Assembly: GCA_023105745.1 (NCBI GenBank)
Contig: JALGQZ010000001.1
Coordinates: 55,374,937-55,438,936 of the forward strand
Direction of reading: 5' to 3'
From: Austropuccinia psidii
Lineage: Eukaryota > Basidiomycota > Pucciniomycetes > Pucciniales > Sphaerophragmiaceae
Length of the DNA stretch: 64,000 nucleotides
The notes under the pieces are model-generated. The model saw only the letters and a program-made list of their open reading frames with translations, did not search any database and was not told the DNA's origin. Both the position numbers and the translations under genes were made by a program. Every line of letters starts with the position of its first letter. Within the stretch, counting starts at the first letter, position 1. Positions 12,850-23,176 of this stretch are shown in pieces.

Positions 12850-13637
12850 TCATTTATGGTGCTTGGTGTGGAGAGGAATTACCAAATGTAAGTCCCACTC
12901 CTGGTATGCACATTTAGAGGTATTATACCCTTCTTGTTTTAAGCATCACCTTGTCCACTCTGTGAGCACTCTGCAGTTTTTGGACACAGATATTTGGCCT
13001 GGCTTTCAACATCAATTTCCAAATTTATGGCTATTTTCACTTGGGCAAATGGACTATTACTTTTCTCAATTTCTTTCCAAGTCTTTCCAAATTCATTTCA
13101 TTCCTTCAGCAATTTTCTTTTATTTTTATGGCACTGGCAGGAGTGGTAATTACCAAAAGTAATTTCCTCTCCTGGTGTACACTTTTCTGAGGGGTCTACA
13201 ATTTTCAAAAAATCACCTTGGCCACTCTGTGACCACCTGGCATCAAATCTTCTTTTCCAGGTCCTTGGCTAATTCAAATCACTTGTCAACATCAGTGATA
13301 AAGATTGGAAACTCCTCAAAATTTATTTCTCTTTATCTCTTTTTTTTCTTGTTTTCATTCCCATTCTTTCATTTTCATTCTTATTTTATTTCCATTTTTA
13401 AATTTCTTTTATCACGTCAAATGTCATGTCAAGAATCATCATTCTTTTTTAAAATCACATCAATCATGAAGCCAATGTCAAAAGAAGATCAAACAAGTCC
13501 TTCATCATATGCCAACATTTTAATATCAGTATCAAATTTTATTTCTCAAAAGAACTCCTCCTTATCCCTCCCTCAAAATCCTTCCAATAGCCTCAACAGG
13601 CTTCACCTTGTATTGGTGCTCAGGAGCTCACCATTTC
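12850..13637 (+). other. Element A non-coding 3' region with two-copy module
   Basis: No conserved protein is visible; long open frames here (such as 13175-13747) are hydrophobic shadows of T-rich DNA. Two related segments, 12854-12968 and about 13127-13231, both contain an ATGGYRCTKG start, a CTCCTGG core and a CACCTTGGCCACTCTGTGA end. The same pair occurs downstream of pol in D and E. Unlike D and E, A has no room for, and no trace of, the antisense Cys-rich gene. Confidence 0.6.
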
Positions 13638-13651
13638 AAGGTGGGGGGTAC
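13638..13651 (+). other. Polypurine tract of element A
   Basis: AAGGTGGGGGGTAC lies directly before the LTR TG. The preceding GGTGCTCAGGAGCTCACC is shared with the equivalent place in D and E. Confidence 0.7.
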
Positions 13652-15125
13652 TGTCACAACCATGGCAATTCACCCTCTTTGATCTCAATATGGCATATCC
13701 ATGCCATATTCAATTTATGGCAATTTTGCTATATCCATAATCATTGAGCAAATTGGCCATTTCATCTTTTTTGGCCTTTTATGGTCATTTCACCATTTGG
13801 GCCCAGCTTGGCCCCTTCATCATCATCATCAGGCCTTCCCTGGCCAGGTTTTTCCTTTGGGAAGTCTTTGGTATTTTCCATTCAACAGGGAAAATACAGC
13901 TCAAAATCCTGTATTTGGCTTTTTAAGCTTGTAATATAGATTTTAACATTTTGTGCATTTTTGCTGTATTAGCCATTTTAGGCCATTTTCCCATGTAATA
14001 TGGGAAATATTCCCAAATTACTATATGAGGCCATTTGGGGATTAATTGCAAGATTTGCGCATTTTGCCCAAATTCAGTTTTAAAGCTGTATTAGCTGTAT
14101 TTGGCCAATAACCCAAAAATGGCCAAATCACCCAAAAGACACTTTACCACCTCTGAAGCCACCAAAAACCTATTTGTCACTCTTATCCTCCTGGCATCAA
14201 TCCAAAAGGCCTTTGGCCACTTTCACCCTTGAATAACCAAAAATGCCATATATGGTGTTATACACCATTATGCATATTTTTTTCACCAGAAATCCAATGG
14301 CGCCAATATCAAATGGTTATTTAAAGCTTTTATTAGGTCATCAAGGCATAATTTCATCCAGAGGATTCATCAAGGCTCAAGGACAAGTGTCAATCTCAAA
14401 TACCAATGACACCATCAAGCAATCATTGGTTATTCTCATTCACAGTATTCCTCCAAGAGAATACTGGAAGTTCATTCCCAAGGGATATTCAAGTGGCAGT
14501 TCTAAAACAATTTGCTAAGGGTCAGTTCTCCATAAATCCACCTTGGAAACTATATTCATTCAATACATTCTGGATTCATCAAGACCTGTATTTTATTCAT
14601 ACACCATTTGAATTTTATTAAGATTTATTCATTTCACAATCTGGCAAGGTATACACTTCATCAAGCAGTTAAATACAGCTTCAAGGATTCAATACAGATC
14701 AGCTGTCAGCCTGAAGGATTCAAGATCTCAACCTTTCACGTATAATGGCCTCCTTTGACCCTGGGGGGCTTTCCCCCAGTTAATCAATATATTTTGATTT
14801 TCTTTTCATTCTGTTAAGTGAATACTGATATTATCAAGGCAGTCATTTAGCACCTCTTTCTTATCTTTCTTCACCTGTCAATTGATATTTGGTGGTCATA
14901 TCCTTACTAATTCCATTCCCCATTTTGGCAGGTTGAAACAGTGATTAAAGACTTCCTTGGTTGGCTCTTTGGCCATTTGGCTTCTCTTTCCTCTTATTGC
15001 ATCTCATCTTTGTACCTACATATTTCTTAGAAGAATCAAATTATTTTATTTTATTTTCTTCATCCTTTGGAGTCTTCCAAGTTAGTTCCAGGCCACTCTG
15101 GTTTTTCACTAGAGTCCCTGTGACA
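13652..15125 (+). repeat. Element A 3' LTR
   Basis: It begins TGTCACAACC and ends GTCCCTGTGACA, 1474 bp. It shares with the D and E LTRs an ATACAG/CTGTAT word cluster, a hairpin beside AGTTAAT (14761-14791), a GGCCATATCC-like block and GTTGAAACAGTG near 14932. It is about twice as long as the D and E LTRs. The other LTR lies outside the window. Confidence 0.88.
14740..14791 (+). promoter_or_regulatory. Core promoter and predicted transcript start of element A
   Basis: A TATAAT-like block (14741-14746) is followed by a hairpin CTGGGGG-GCTTT-CCCCCAG (14761-14779) and AGTTAATCAATATA (14778-14791). In D and E the equivalent bases after the hairpin pair exactly with the site beyond the 5' LTR, so this should be A's transcript 5' end and self-primer. 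Confidence 0.55.
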
Positions 15126-16491
15126 ACCATGCCTTAGCTTCTGAAAGGGAATATTTCTTCAAGTTAATTTTGGATTCAGTTATTTGAAAGAGGGAATAAT
15201 AGTTGAAGTCCAAGAGAACAAATTGAAAATTGCTCAAAGAACATAAATATGAATAGTTTCTTGGGGAGGTAGAAATCAAGAAAAAATGAGGCAAACTGGC
15301 CCTCTGAGTAAAGAAAAACTGGCCTTGAACACATTTTTATGGTTAAAGTTACCACTTCTGTAATTTATATTCAATATTCTTTTCTTTCTGGATTATAATA
15401 GAAGTCCAATATTTTCAACTAGTCATCAAACCCATCCTATATAGTTTTTATTTTGACATGAAATTAGATATTATTCTAAATTTCTTGTGTCAAGTCACTC
15501 CTTATACTTTTCCAAATATCTTCACTCTCAAAAATTAAAAATTCCATAGTAAGCATCTCAAACCGCATTTAGTGGCTTCTTGAGGTATAGAGTGATGAGT
15601 TCTGAAAACCATGGCCTTTCTGGAATTGGGTAAAATGGAAAGTCCAAAAATTAAGAATGGAAAGAATATAAAATTAATTTTGATCAAATTAACCATGGAG
15701 AAAGCTTCTTATAAGTGATATTCACTTCCACAATAGTCCCATTTCAAGTCCAGATTTTGGGTATATAATTTTTTCATTATTTCTGAAATTCTCAATGTTG
15801 CCCCAGGATTAAAGTTTGAGTATCTTCTTACAGTTGAATCATCTTTTAAGATCTGAGAAGCTTCCTTTTTCACTTTTAATTCAATACTAGACTCAGAAGA
15901 TGAATATACAATTTCAGGCTGACACTCCTGTTCTGAAACATATGTGAGTTATTGTGAGCCTGGCTGATTTTGTGAGTTGGTTGTTGTGCATTCTCAATTT
16001 TGTTTTGAAATTCCTGTTTTTTTTCTGTGTGTTACTAAGCACCTCACATTTATTAAGGATTCCTTTGGTCCTTTTTCTTGGAACCTTTTTGTCTTCATTT
16101 TATTTATTTAGCTTTTTTAGTAGTCTGAGTATGGGAAAGCTGTGTCCTTCCCATCAGAAATTCTCTAATACCCCTTGTGTCCTCCATTCTTTAATAGAAA
16201 TTACTTGATGGAACTTCTTTGAATTCTTTTTCCCAGATTTTATTTAGGACATTGTCTCTTTTTCTTCATTATTCTGAATCTCATGCTCTAATTATACTTT
16301 TAAAAAAATTCTGTGAGTGAGTATTGAGACTATAGCACAAAAGAACATGAAATCATTCCCAAATGGAATTTAATATGGAAATATTCCATTTTCAATAATA
16401 TTATGTTTTTTTAGATAATACTGAACTCAATTCTTTAATTACATTCCCATATGATTATATAATATTTATAGAACCTATTATTGTTTCTAAT
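15126..16491. other. DNA between elements A and C, unassigned
   Basis: This is the left flank into which C inserted. It is AT-rich and has no recognised LTR ends. Plus-strand open frames (for example 15954-16208) are hydrophobic and T-rich, and I regard them as shadows. The one protein-like stretch is on the minus strand at 15709-15930 and is listed separately. The C target duplication CTAAT occupies 16487-16491. Confidence 0.5.
15709..15930 (-). pseudogene. Possible terminal exon of an unrecognised minus-strand gene
   Basis: On the minus strand, a TATGTTTCAG acceptor-like sequence ends at about 15933 and opens a frame of 73 codons to a TAA at 15709-15711. It has no start codon. Composition is protein-like: an acidic Ser-rich run (YSSSESS), Lys/Glu-rich middle, then a CGSEYHL ending that faintly recalls the CG...H of a zinc knuckle. 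A short upstream frame beginning MKTKRFQEKGPKES lies near 16100 on the same strand and could be an earlier exon. I do not recognise the family; a remnant of a gag-like gene is one possibility, chance another. Confidence 0.3.
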
Positions 16492-17927
16492 TGTCAGCCT
16501 GTGACTCAAAGCCAGAGCACAAGCATGACATTCAAATACCATAAATCAATGGTATAGCCAAGATACCACCAAAACATGGAACTGATCCAAATCAGCTCAA
16601 AAGGTATCAAAGGAAAGAGGAAACTCACTCATTCCCAAATATACAAGTCCCATCATCATAGGAAAAAGAATAACAAAGTTATATCTGCTCAATGTTGTTG
16701 CTGATCATAAACCTTAATTTTCACCTCTCATCTGAAATCCAGAGGAAGAGGCTTAACCCCATCAAATGGGTATTAATATTGAATCTCTAAGTCAGGGCTA
16801 TTCAAAGGTACTAGACAAACTGAGCTAGCACAAGAATTACAAAAGTTATGACCAAAATAAGGTCAAATAAAGGTGATTAAAATATTCACCTCTCATCTAA
16901 CTTCTACAGTTTTAGTGTTAGATACCTAAAGTTGGGTCTTTTTGGAAATAGAACAATCAGGGCTATCTGATGGTGCCAGCCATTTCCCTATATCCCATCT
17001 ATAACAAAATATATGGAGCAAACAAGCTCCATACAGTTTTTGGACAAATCATAAATGTGTATAAGAAAACTTGTACATGGCATAATGTTACCATATTTAA
17101 TAATAACCATTCCAGCTGAGGTACCACTGTGTAGAACACATCCAGGGCTACACACAGAGCCAGTTTTGAGGTTGATATCCCAAAACTGATAAGGCTATGG
17201 CTGCTTAAAGGTCAAAATCCCACAGTTTGGCCAATACAGCCTTATAGTGGGATAGTATCCCATAACCATTATTATGAGATGTCAAACAGACAAAAAAAGC
17301 ATGTTTATACTTCAATGCTTCATATTTCATTCAAAAATGGGGTCCCATACAGGTGCTGTACAGCATTCTGCATGTAATACACGTCAGAATCAGGCTATGT
17401 GGTCCCAGATGAAAATTTTCACCCTGTATTGGTAAAAACTGCCCAGATGTGGTTTCAAAACCACATCTGAGCCAAATAAAGACTATACAGAATTTTTGAA
17501 AACCACAAGCCAGTAATTGGGAGTGGAAAATCTTCACTTCCTCTACGTGGAAAGTTCTAGAAGCCTTTTCGCCCCATTTTAGGATAAAAAGGGGCCTTTT
17601 CACAGCCAGGAAGGGTTTCCTCATCCTTCTCTTGAATTCCTACATAGTACAACTTTCAAGAACAGTTATACTCTTGGAAAATAACCAATTTATACTTTGA
17701 ACTTAAGTATTGTAGCTCTTATCATAGTAACCCAACTGGTAAGACTGCACCCAGAGCTTTCAGCAGCACTCACCACCACTATATTATTATAGTAAAGCCC
17801 TTAATATCTTATTTTAAACCATCTATTATCATTATCAAAAACCTTTTATATCATTTCCACTGTGTCACAGTCATAGTTAAAATTTGTAAATACTATTATA
17901 CACCTTTATCATAGACTCAGCCTGACA
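16492..17927 (+). repeat. Element C 5' LTR
   Basis: It begins TGTCAGCCTGTGACTC and ends CAGCCTGACA, equal in length to the 3' copy. It contains a 12-bp perfect palindrome (17444-17469), an AGGATAAAAAGGGG TATA-like block near 17580 and CAATACAG/CTGTATT words. Confidence 0.95.
17444..17469 (+). repeat. 12-bp perfect inverted repeat in the C LTR
   Basis: CAGATGTGGTTT and AAACCACATCTG are separated by only CA. The same 26 bases are intact in the 3' LTR at 48183-48208 although neighbouring sequence has diverged, so it may be a protein-binding palindrome or an RNA hairpin. Confidence 0.65.
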
Positions 17928-17930
17928 TTT

Positions 17931-17943
17931 TGGGGGCCTGGCC
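17931..17943 (+). other. Primer-binding site of element C
   Basis: TGGGGGCCTGGCC begins three bases after the 5' LTR. It is identical to the B site at 3031-3043, implying the same primer tRNA although the two LTRs differ. Confidence 0.75.
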
Positions 17944-18548
17944 ATGTTTTTATGACTTTTTGGACCTTACAAGTGAGTTTTTTACTTATTTTCTTATATT
18001 CTGACATATTGTTTCATCTTTTTAGGCGTAATTTCTTAAAAAAAATATATAACATATCTTATATATATATATTCTAGTGGTATATGTTATATACCACTAT
18101 CTTTATCTTTTTTTAATTATATTTTTGCATGGTTGATTATAGTTTAATCACCACACCAACCCTTATTTTTGGCGTGTTTTACATATAAAAATACTTCAAG
18201 CCACTAATCAAGTCCTTTTTTTAATTAAATGAGGACACCTCTTACTGTAAAGCCTAAAGTTGAGGCATGGTTGGGTGTATTGTTAATTCAATTACCCTCT
18301 TACATACCACACTTTTTCCAGATTGTACTTGCTAATTACAAGTTATTCTGTGAGATATTGGTATACAAACAGTGTACCACATATCTGTAAGCTGTATTTC
18401 TGATGTGGAATTGTTAATTCAATTACCATGTTATTATACAAGGGCATAATATAGAACTATATAAGCCCAGAGGCCATTATTAGACGTGCAAACAGCATAT
18501 TAAGAAGTCTTAACTGACATTAAGCCCTCTTTTCCTGTTTTATTTCAG

Positions 18549-21116
18549 TGGAAGAAACTACATCCCACTAGAAACCCAGTCACAGGCCAACACACCAGTG
18601 ACACCCTCAGAACCAGAGGGCAGCAAGGGCAAAGGAAAGAGGCATAGTGAAGGCCTCATAACACCAAAAACATGGACCCCCATTGCCACTCAGAGGAATA
18701 GAAAGCCACAAAACTCTGCTTCAATACAAGGTAAGCAACCTCAACAACTTGTACATGGAAGATTACCATAATTAACCCAGTTGTAACCTCTAAAGAAAAA
18801 TTGCCAAAAGCAGCAGACAACAAATTTGTACAAGGAACAGTAAAAGGTAAATACCCTAAGAACATAAACTTTTTGACTGCTTGCAAACACTGATATGTCA
18901 CATGTAAACCTCAGAGACCTTGGCTTCCAAAGGAATGAGCCAGAGTACAGAGAAGGCTTTTCCAGAACCAGAAGACCTGGAAGAGAACACCTTGGACACA
19001 GTGGTGGATGGCAAGACACTGAGGGAATTCATACCCACTCTGCCATTCACTTTCCAATTAAACAGGAACCTTGAAACAGAGGACTGGAAATATATGGATC
19101 AAGTTCTTCAGCTCCACCAAGTCCTCAAAGATTTATTTCAATGGAGCATGGACAAAAAGAGGTTCAACCTGGAATCCCACTGGGCAGAACTTGGGACAAG
19201 TTTCCAGAAGGTATTTCTCAAAGAAATAGACTTCAAAAGCCTTGTGGTAGTCACCAAAGGTTGGAATACCACCAAGCAGTTCAGACTTCTGGAGGTGAGG
19301 GTAAACAGGATAAGGGAGAATCAATCCACTATCCAAGCTATAGAAGAACATCTGACCCAGACAGGGCACACTCAGATTCCTTCAGGCTCACAAGCAGCAG
19401 GCCAAATCAACTCTCCAGTGGCTTCATACCATTCAGAAACCAACAGATCAGTGGCCAAGAGTCACCATTCTTCACAATCCCAGGAAGTTCCCAGGAGAAG
19501 ACAAGGATACAAGGGCAAAAGCAAGACCACCTTCAACCAAAGGAAGAGAGAGTCAGACCCAATGATCTAGAAGCTTTTGGATTTGGTGAAAGAAGTGCAC
19601 AAGACCCAGAATTAGCTACAGATAACTCTAGAATCAGTAGTCCCCTTAATAGAAATGTTACCCCCACTCAGATTGAACATAATGTTGTCACACCTGGGAG
19701 TAACCTAAACAGTGATGCACTGTGGTTACAAATGTCCCAATATGGTAAGCAAACTCAAAAGCATTTTGCAGAACTTGAAGTAAGCCATGATAGGATGAAA
19801 AAATTAACAGCCTCCATGGACAAAAGTTTAAAACCCTTCAAGAATGGCATGCTCAATTGAGAAAACCCTCTGAAGAAATCAACAGAAGACTGAATCCAGT
19901 CTTTGAAGAACAACACCACAGAAAAAGGGACAAGGATTGTCTTGATCAAGACATAAACAAACTGTTCAATGTTTACCATAACATGAAGCCCCAACCACAA
20001 GGCGATGTTATGGATAATCCATATCACCAAGATGACATCAAACCAGATGCCATGTTGATGAATAAGGCAAGATCTCCATCACAATACCAGGATGGATATA
20101 ATATGTCTTATTCAGAGAAGGAAGCCTTGAAACAGCTTCCCAAGGCCTCAAGCTGGCCCAAATTCTCTAGCACAGGAGAATATGATCATATGGAACTCAT
20201 AGATTATATTGATGGACTCTTCATTGATGTACCAACCATACCAGAATACTGGATTACTGACATACTTAATACAGCATTCAAAGGAAATGCTAGTATATGG
20301 TACACAGAAATGAAAGAAATACATGGCAGAAGAAACTGGCCATGGTGGAAGAGTCAAATCATTCAAAAGTACAGCAATGGTACTTGGATACGGCAAAAGA
20401 CCATGTCATTTGAAAATGACAAGTATTCAGTGGACAAAGATCCATATGAATGGTATCTTAGACAGTTCAAAAGACTTAAAGCCATTGATCCTCAAATGAA
20501 AATTCAGATGAGAAATCACAAACACCTTAAACAAATGCCAGGAGAACTAGATCATGCAGTAAAATGCAGATGCAACCAAAATTTCACTCTGGATGACATT
20601 GCAAATACCCTAAAAGATGTAAGGAAAAGAACTAATATTGGGAAATACACCCCATATAAAAGCAGTGGTTTCAAAGAGAAACAACCTTTCAGGGTGGATT
20701 TCAAAGACGAACCCAGGGAGAGGGTGGCAGAAGTGACCAGGAAGAAAAATTCTTGTCACAATTGTGGTTAATCAGACCACTATGCCAACAACTCTCCAAA
20801 GGAAAAGAAAAAAGTCTATTCCATTGAGAAAGTCCCAGAGGAAGAATACCCAACAGAGGATTCTGAATCAGACTCTATGGGAGATGCCATCAGAGAACAA
20901 TCTGATGAGGAACAAGACCCAAGAGAAGAATTTCTAGTGGAATACCAAGAGGAAACCCCACTAGAAATCCAGGACATACAGTTGGAAGCAGGCATGCCAC
21001 AAGAAACTGCTGATAAAAACTTTTGCAAACATACACAGGATGCACAAACATTCCTGGTCACACCAACCAAAGGAATGGCATACATACATGGGACATCCAC
21101 AAAAATGACTGTTTGA
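18549..21116 (+). pseudogene. Element C gag (spliced, broken)
   Basis: A 5' exon at 18549-18730 follows TTTATTTCAG and ends CAAG|GTAAGC. An intron of 184 bases (18731-18914) with CTGAC/CTGAT branch-like sites ends CCTCAG, and the frame continues in phase 1, as in element B. The next exon encodes an acidic N-terminal region (18920-19570). Shifts of frame at about 19560 and 19860 separate it from a coiled-coil-like part and from the conserved gag core at 19857-20771 (WPKFSSTGEYDH, WWKSQII, HLKQMPGELDHAVKCRC). The zinc knuckle near 20755 has a TAA inside it (CHNCG then stop) and lacks its last cysteine. An acidic linker continues to a TGA near 21114. Confidence 0.82.
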
Positions 21117-21689
21117 ATTGACAATGCTCAACACCCATTGATCATTGACAGTGGGGCACACTTCTCTATAGTGGCCAGAAAGTATCTGGACAACCACTTC
21201 CCAAACTGGGAAAGATATCTCTTTCCCACCACGGCAAAGAACTTCAAAAGTGCTTCAGGGAAGATGACTTCCATTGGTAAAATTATCAAATAGATAATTA
21301 TACCTCATAGGAAGTGTAATATCAGACTCAACCCAGAGTTTGTAGTGCTTGATGATGCCCACATCCAAGGGCTCTTACTTGGGACAAATTACCAGAGAAT
21401 GTATGGTATTGATATTTACAATAGTAAAAACAGGCACATGACCATTGTTACCAACAAAGAAAAGAAATTTACACTTGATATATACCAAATATCTTCCCAG
21501 GATCCACTGGAAGAACTACTGAATGAATTCAGAGAGGTCCAGTTTAGCACTACCCTCACCAGTAAACAGAGACTAAGCTTACTGAAGATACTGAGAAAGA
21601 ACAGACCAGCATTTTCCATTGGTGAAGAACCCCTAGGCAAAATTAGAGGCCATGATATAGAGCTATATCTAGATGTGGAAAGACCTTAT
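21117..21689 (+). pseudogene. Element C protease and start of reverse transcriptase (left of D)
   Basis: A DSG aspartic-protease motif lies at 21147-21155 (IIDSGAHFSIV). A stop near 21291 interrupts it. The frame from 21345 continues through a LLLGTNYQRMYGID block (the flap-to-tail region also seen in B) and EEPLGKIRGHDIEL, then enters reverse transcriptase and is cut at 21689 by D. The D target duplication CTTAT is at 21685-21689. Confidence 0.85.
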
Positions 21690-22450
21690 TGTAACAACCA
21701 CTCACCAGGGGTAAGGGTATTCATCAATACACCCACTCAAACACCTCAAATCAGCAGATCCACTATCTGCATCAGCATTCAGCTTCAGAAATCTTCCTTG
21801 CTGAAACATGCATACAGCTTGGGACTTCAATACTGCCTGTCAACATCTTTACAAGTTGGATTCACCCAATACAGTTTCAATACACCAGCATCAAACTATA
21901 TGATCACTCAAATACACCACACCTCTTGTAAAGGTTCTTTACAGCTGTACAGGACCTGTATTGGCCAGACTCAATTCAATCATTCAATCCTCTCATGAAA
22001 ATTCTTCCTCTGGATCAGGGATGGTGATTCTCACATATACCAGCCCCTCTTTCTCCCCCCTGGGGACTTTTCCCCAGTTAATTAATTTAGTTATTTATTA
22101 TGTTATGAATATTCTTATCCTTATTTTGGGTATTATATTTATTTAATATTGAATTAGTCTTTGCATTTCTCTTTTTGCATTTACAGTATGAGTTGGGTGG
22201 CCATATCCTTATTAACCCTTCTCTTTTCATTCTGACAGGTTGAAACAGTGGACTTGGACTTGTTTGTGGTTGGCTCTTCTATTCTTTACTTTTATTTCTT
22301 TTGTCTCTGCTTTCTTATATTCTTTATTTTAGTAATTCATCTCTTGCACTCTTAAGTGTATTCCTTCTTACCATATCTACGAGCCCTCCATAAGTGAGTC
22401 CCAGTTTACTGAGTTCCAGGCCCTCTTCACTTCAAAGAGCCCCTGTGACA
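21690..22450 (+). repeat. Element D 5' LTR
   Basis: It begins TGTAACAACCACTCACC and ends CCCCTGTGACA, 761 bp against 727 bp for the 3' copy. Differences include substitutions in the first 250 bases and small insertions. It holds the promoter and self-primer block at 22033-22089. Confidence 0.95.
22033..22089 (+). promoter_or_regulatory. Core promoter, hairpin and self-primer of element D
   Basis: CATATACC lies about 40 bases before a hairpin CTGGGG-ACTTTT-CCCCAG (22060-22077). The predicted transcript start AGTTAATTAATTTA (22076-22089) is the exact reverse complement of 22452-22465, directly after the LTR. Confidence 0.7.
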
Positions 22451-22465
22451 TTAAATTAATTAACT
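22451..22465 (+). other. Self-primer-binding site of element D
   Basis: There is no TGG start here, unlike in B and C. Fourteen bases (22452-22465) pair perfectly with 22076-22089 inside the same LTR, and the next pair outward is G-U. This is the arrangement known for Tf1, whose RNA 5' end primes its own reverse transcription. Confidence 0.72.
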
Positions 22466-23176
22466 CATATTGATTCTTTCTTTTCATTCTTTTATAATCA
22501 TTTCTCTCATTCATCAATTATGACTCTTAATGATTATGATTTTCTCTCTCATCAATTTTGATCTCATTCATTTCATTTATATTAAAATTGATTCTTTCTT
22601 CTTTCTTAATCATTGCTGACCATTTCATTCACTTCATTTTATCCTTATCAAATCAATTTTTTTCTGTGTTCTCATTCAGGTCTTATTTGGGAATTATTGA
22701 TTGGTTTAATTGATTGAATTATTCATTGGGATTCATTGGGTTTATTGATTCAGCGATTCAGTATTTTTCATTTGGACTGGATTGATTGACTTTGAATTCT
22801 CAAGATATTTCATTGATCCTCAAGAATTGATTTTGACTCATCAAGATGTTTGAATTTATTTCTGAAGATTTTTAATTGATTGATTGATTCCTCAAGACCT
22901 TGATTTCATATTGAAGACACTGATTTATTGATTGATTTATTATTAATTGAATATTGATTGATTGTTGATTTCCTCAAGATTATTGATATTTGATTTGAAT
23001 TTGATTTATTGTTGATTATTGATTGAATTGATTGATTGTTGATTGAAATTGATTTCACCTCAAGAATTGAATTGATTCCTCAAGACTCATCAAGATTTTT
23101 ATTGTGATTGATTTGGTCAAGTTTTGATTTCTGTTCTCAATACCATCAAGTTTCTTTTATTCAAATTCTGTTCATA
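22466..23176 (+). other. Element D leader, GATTGATT-rich
   Basis: This untranslated leader is low-complexity: many overlapping ATTGATT and CTCAAGA(T) words with almost no G/C variation. The same composition is in the E leader (28062-28781) although spacing differs. No coding frame is convincing. Confidence 0.6.

Larger units (their letters stand above)
1..15125 (+). mobile_element. Element A: 3' part of a decayed Ty3/gypsy chromovirus, split by element B
   Basis: The sequence opens inside pol. Pol reading stops at 1021, resumes at 11652 after the element B insertion, ends at about 12849, and is followed by a non-coding 3' region, a G-rich tract and an LTR that starts TGTCACAACC and ends CCTGTGACA. 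The protein matches elements D and E domain for domain (reverse transcriptase tail, RNase H, integrase, chromodomain), so A belongs to the same self-priming lineage. The 5' LTR, gag, protease and most of reverse transcriptase lie left of the window, so A's own target duplication cannot be checked. Frameshifts, stops and lost catalytic residues show it is dead. Confidence 0.9.

Noticed and set aside
13175..13747. 190-codon plus-strand frame in element A
   Set aside because: It is Phe/Ser/Leu-rich from T-rich DNA, overlaps the polypurine tract and LTR, and has no counterpart in D or E.
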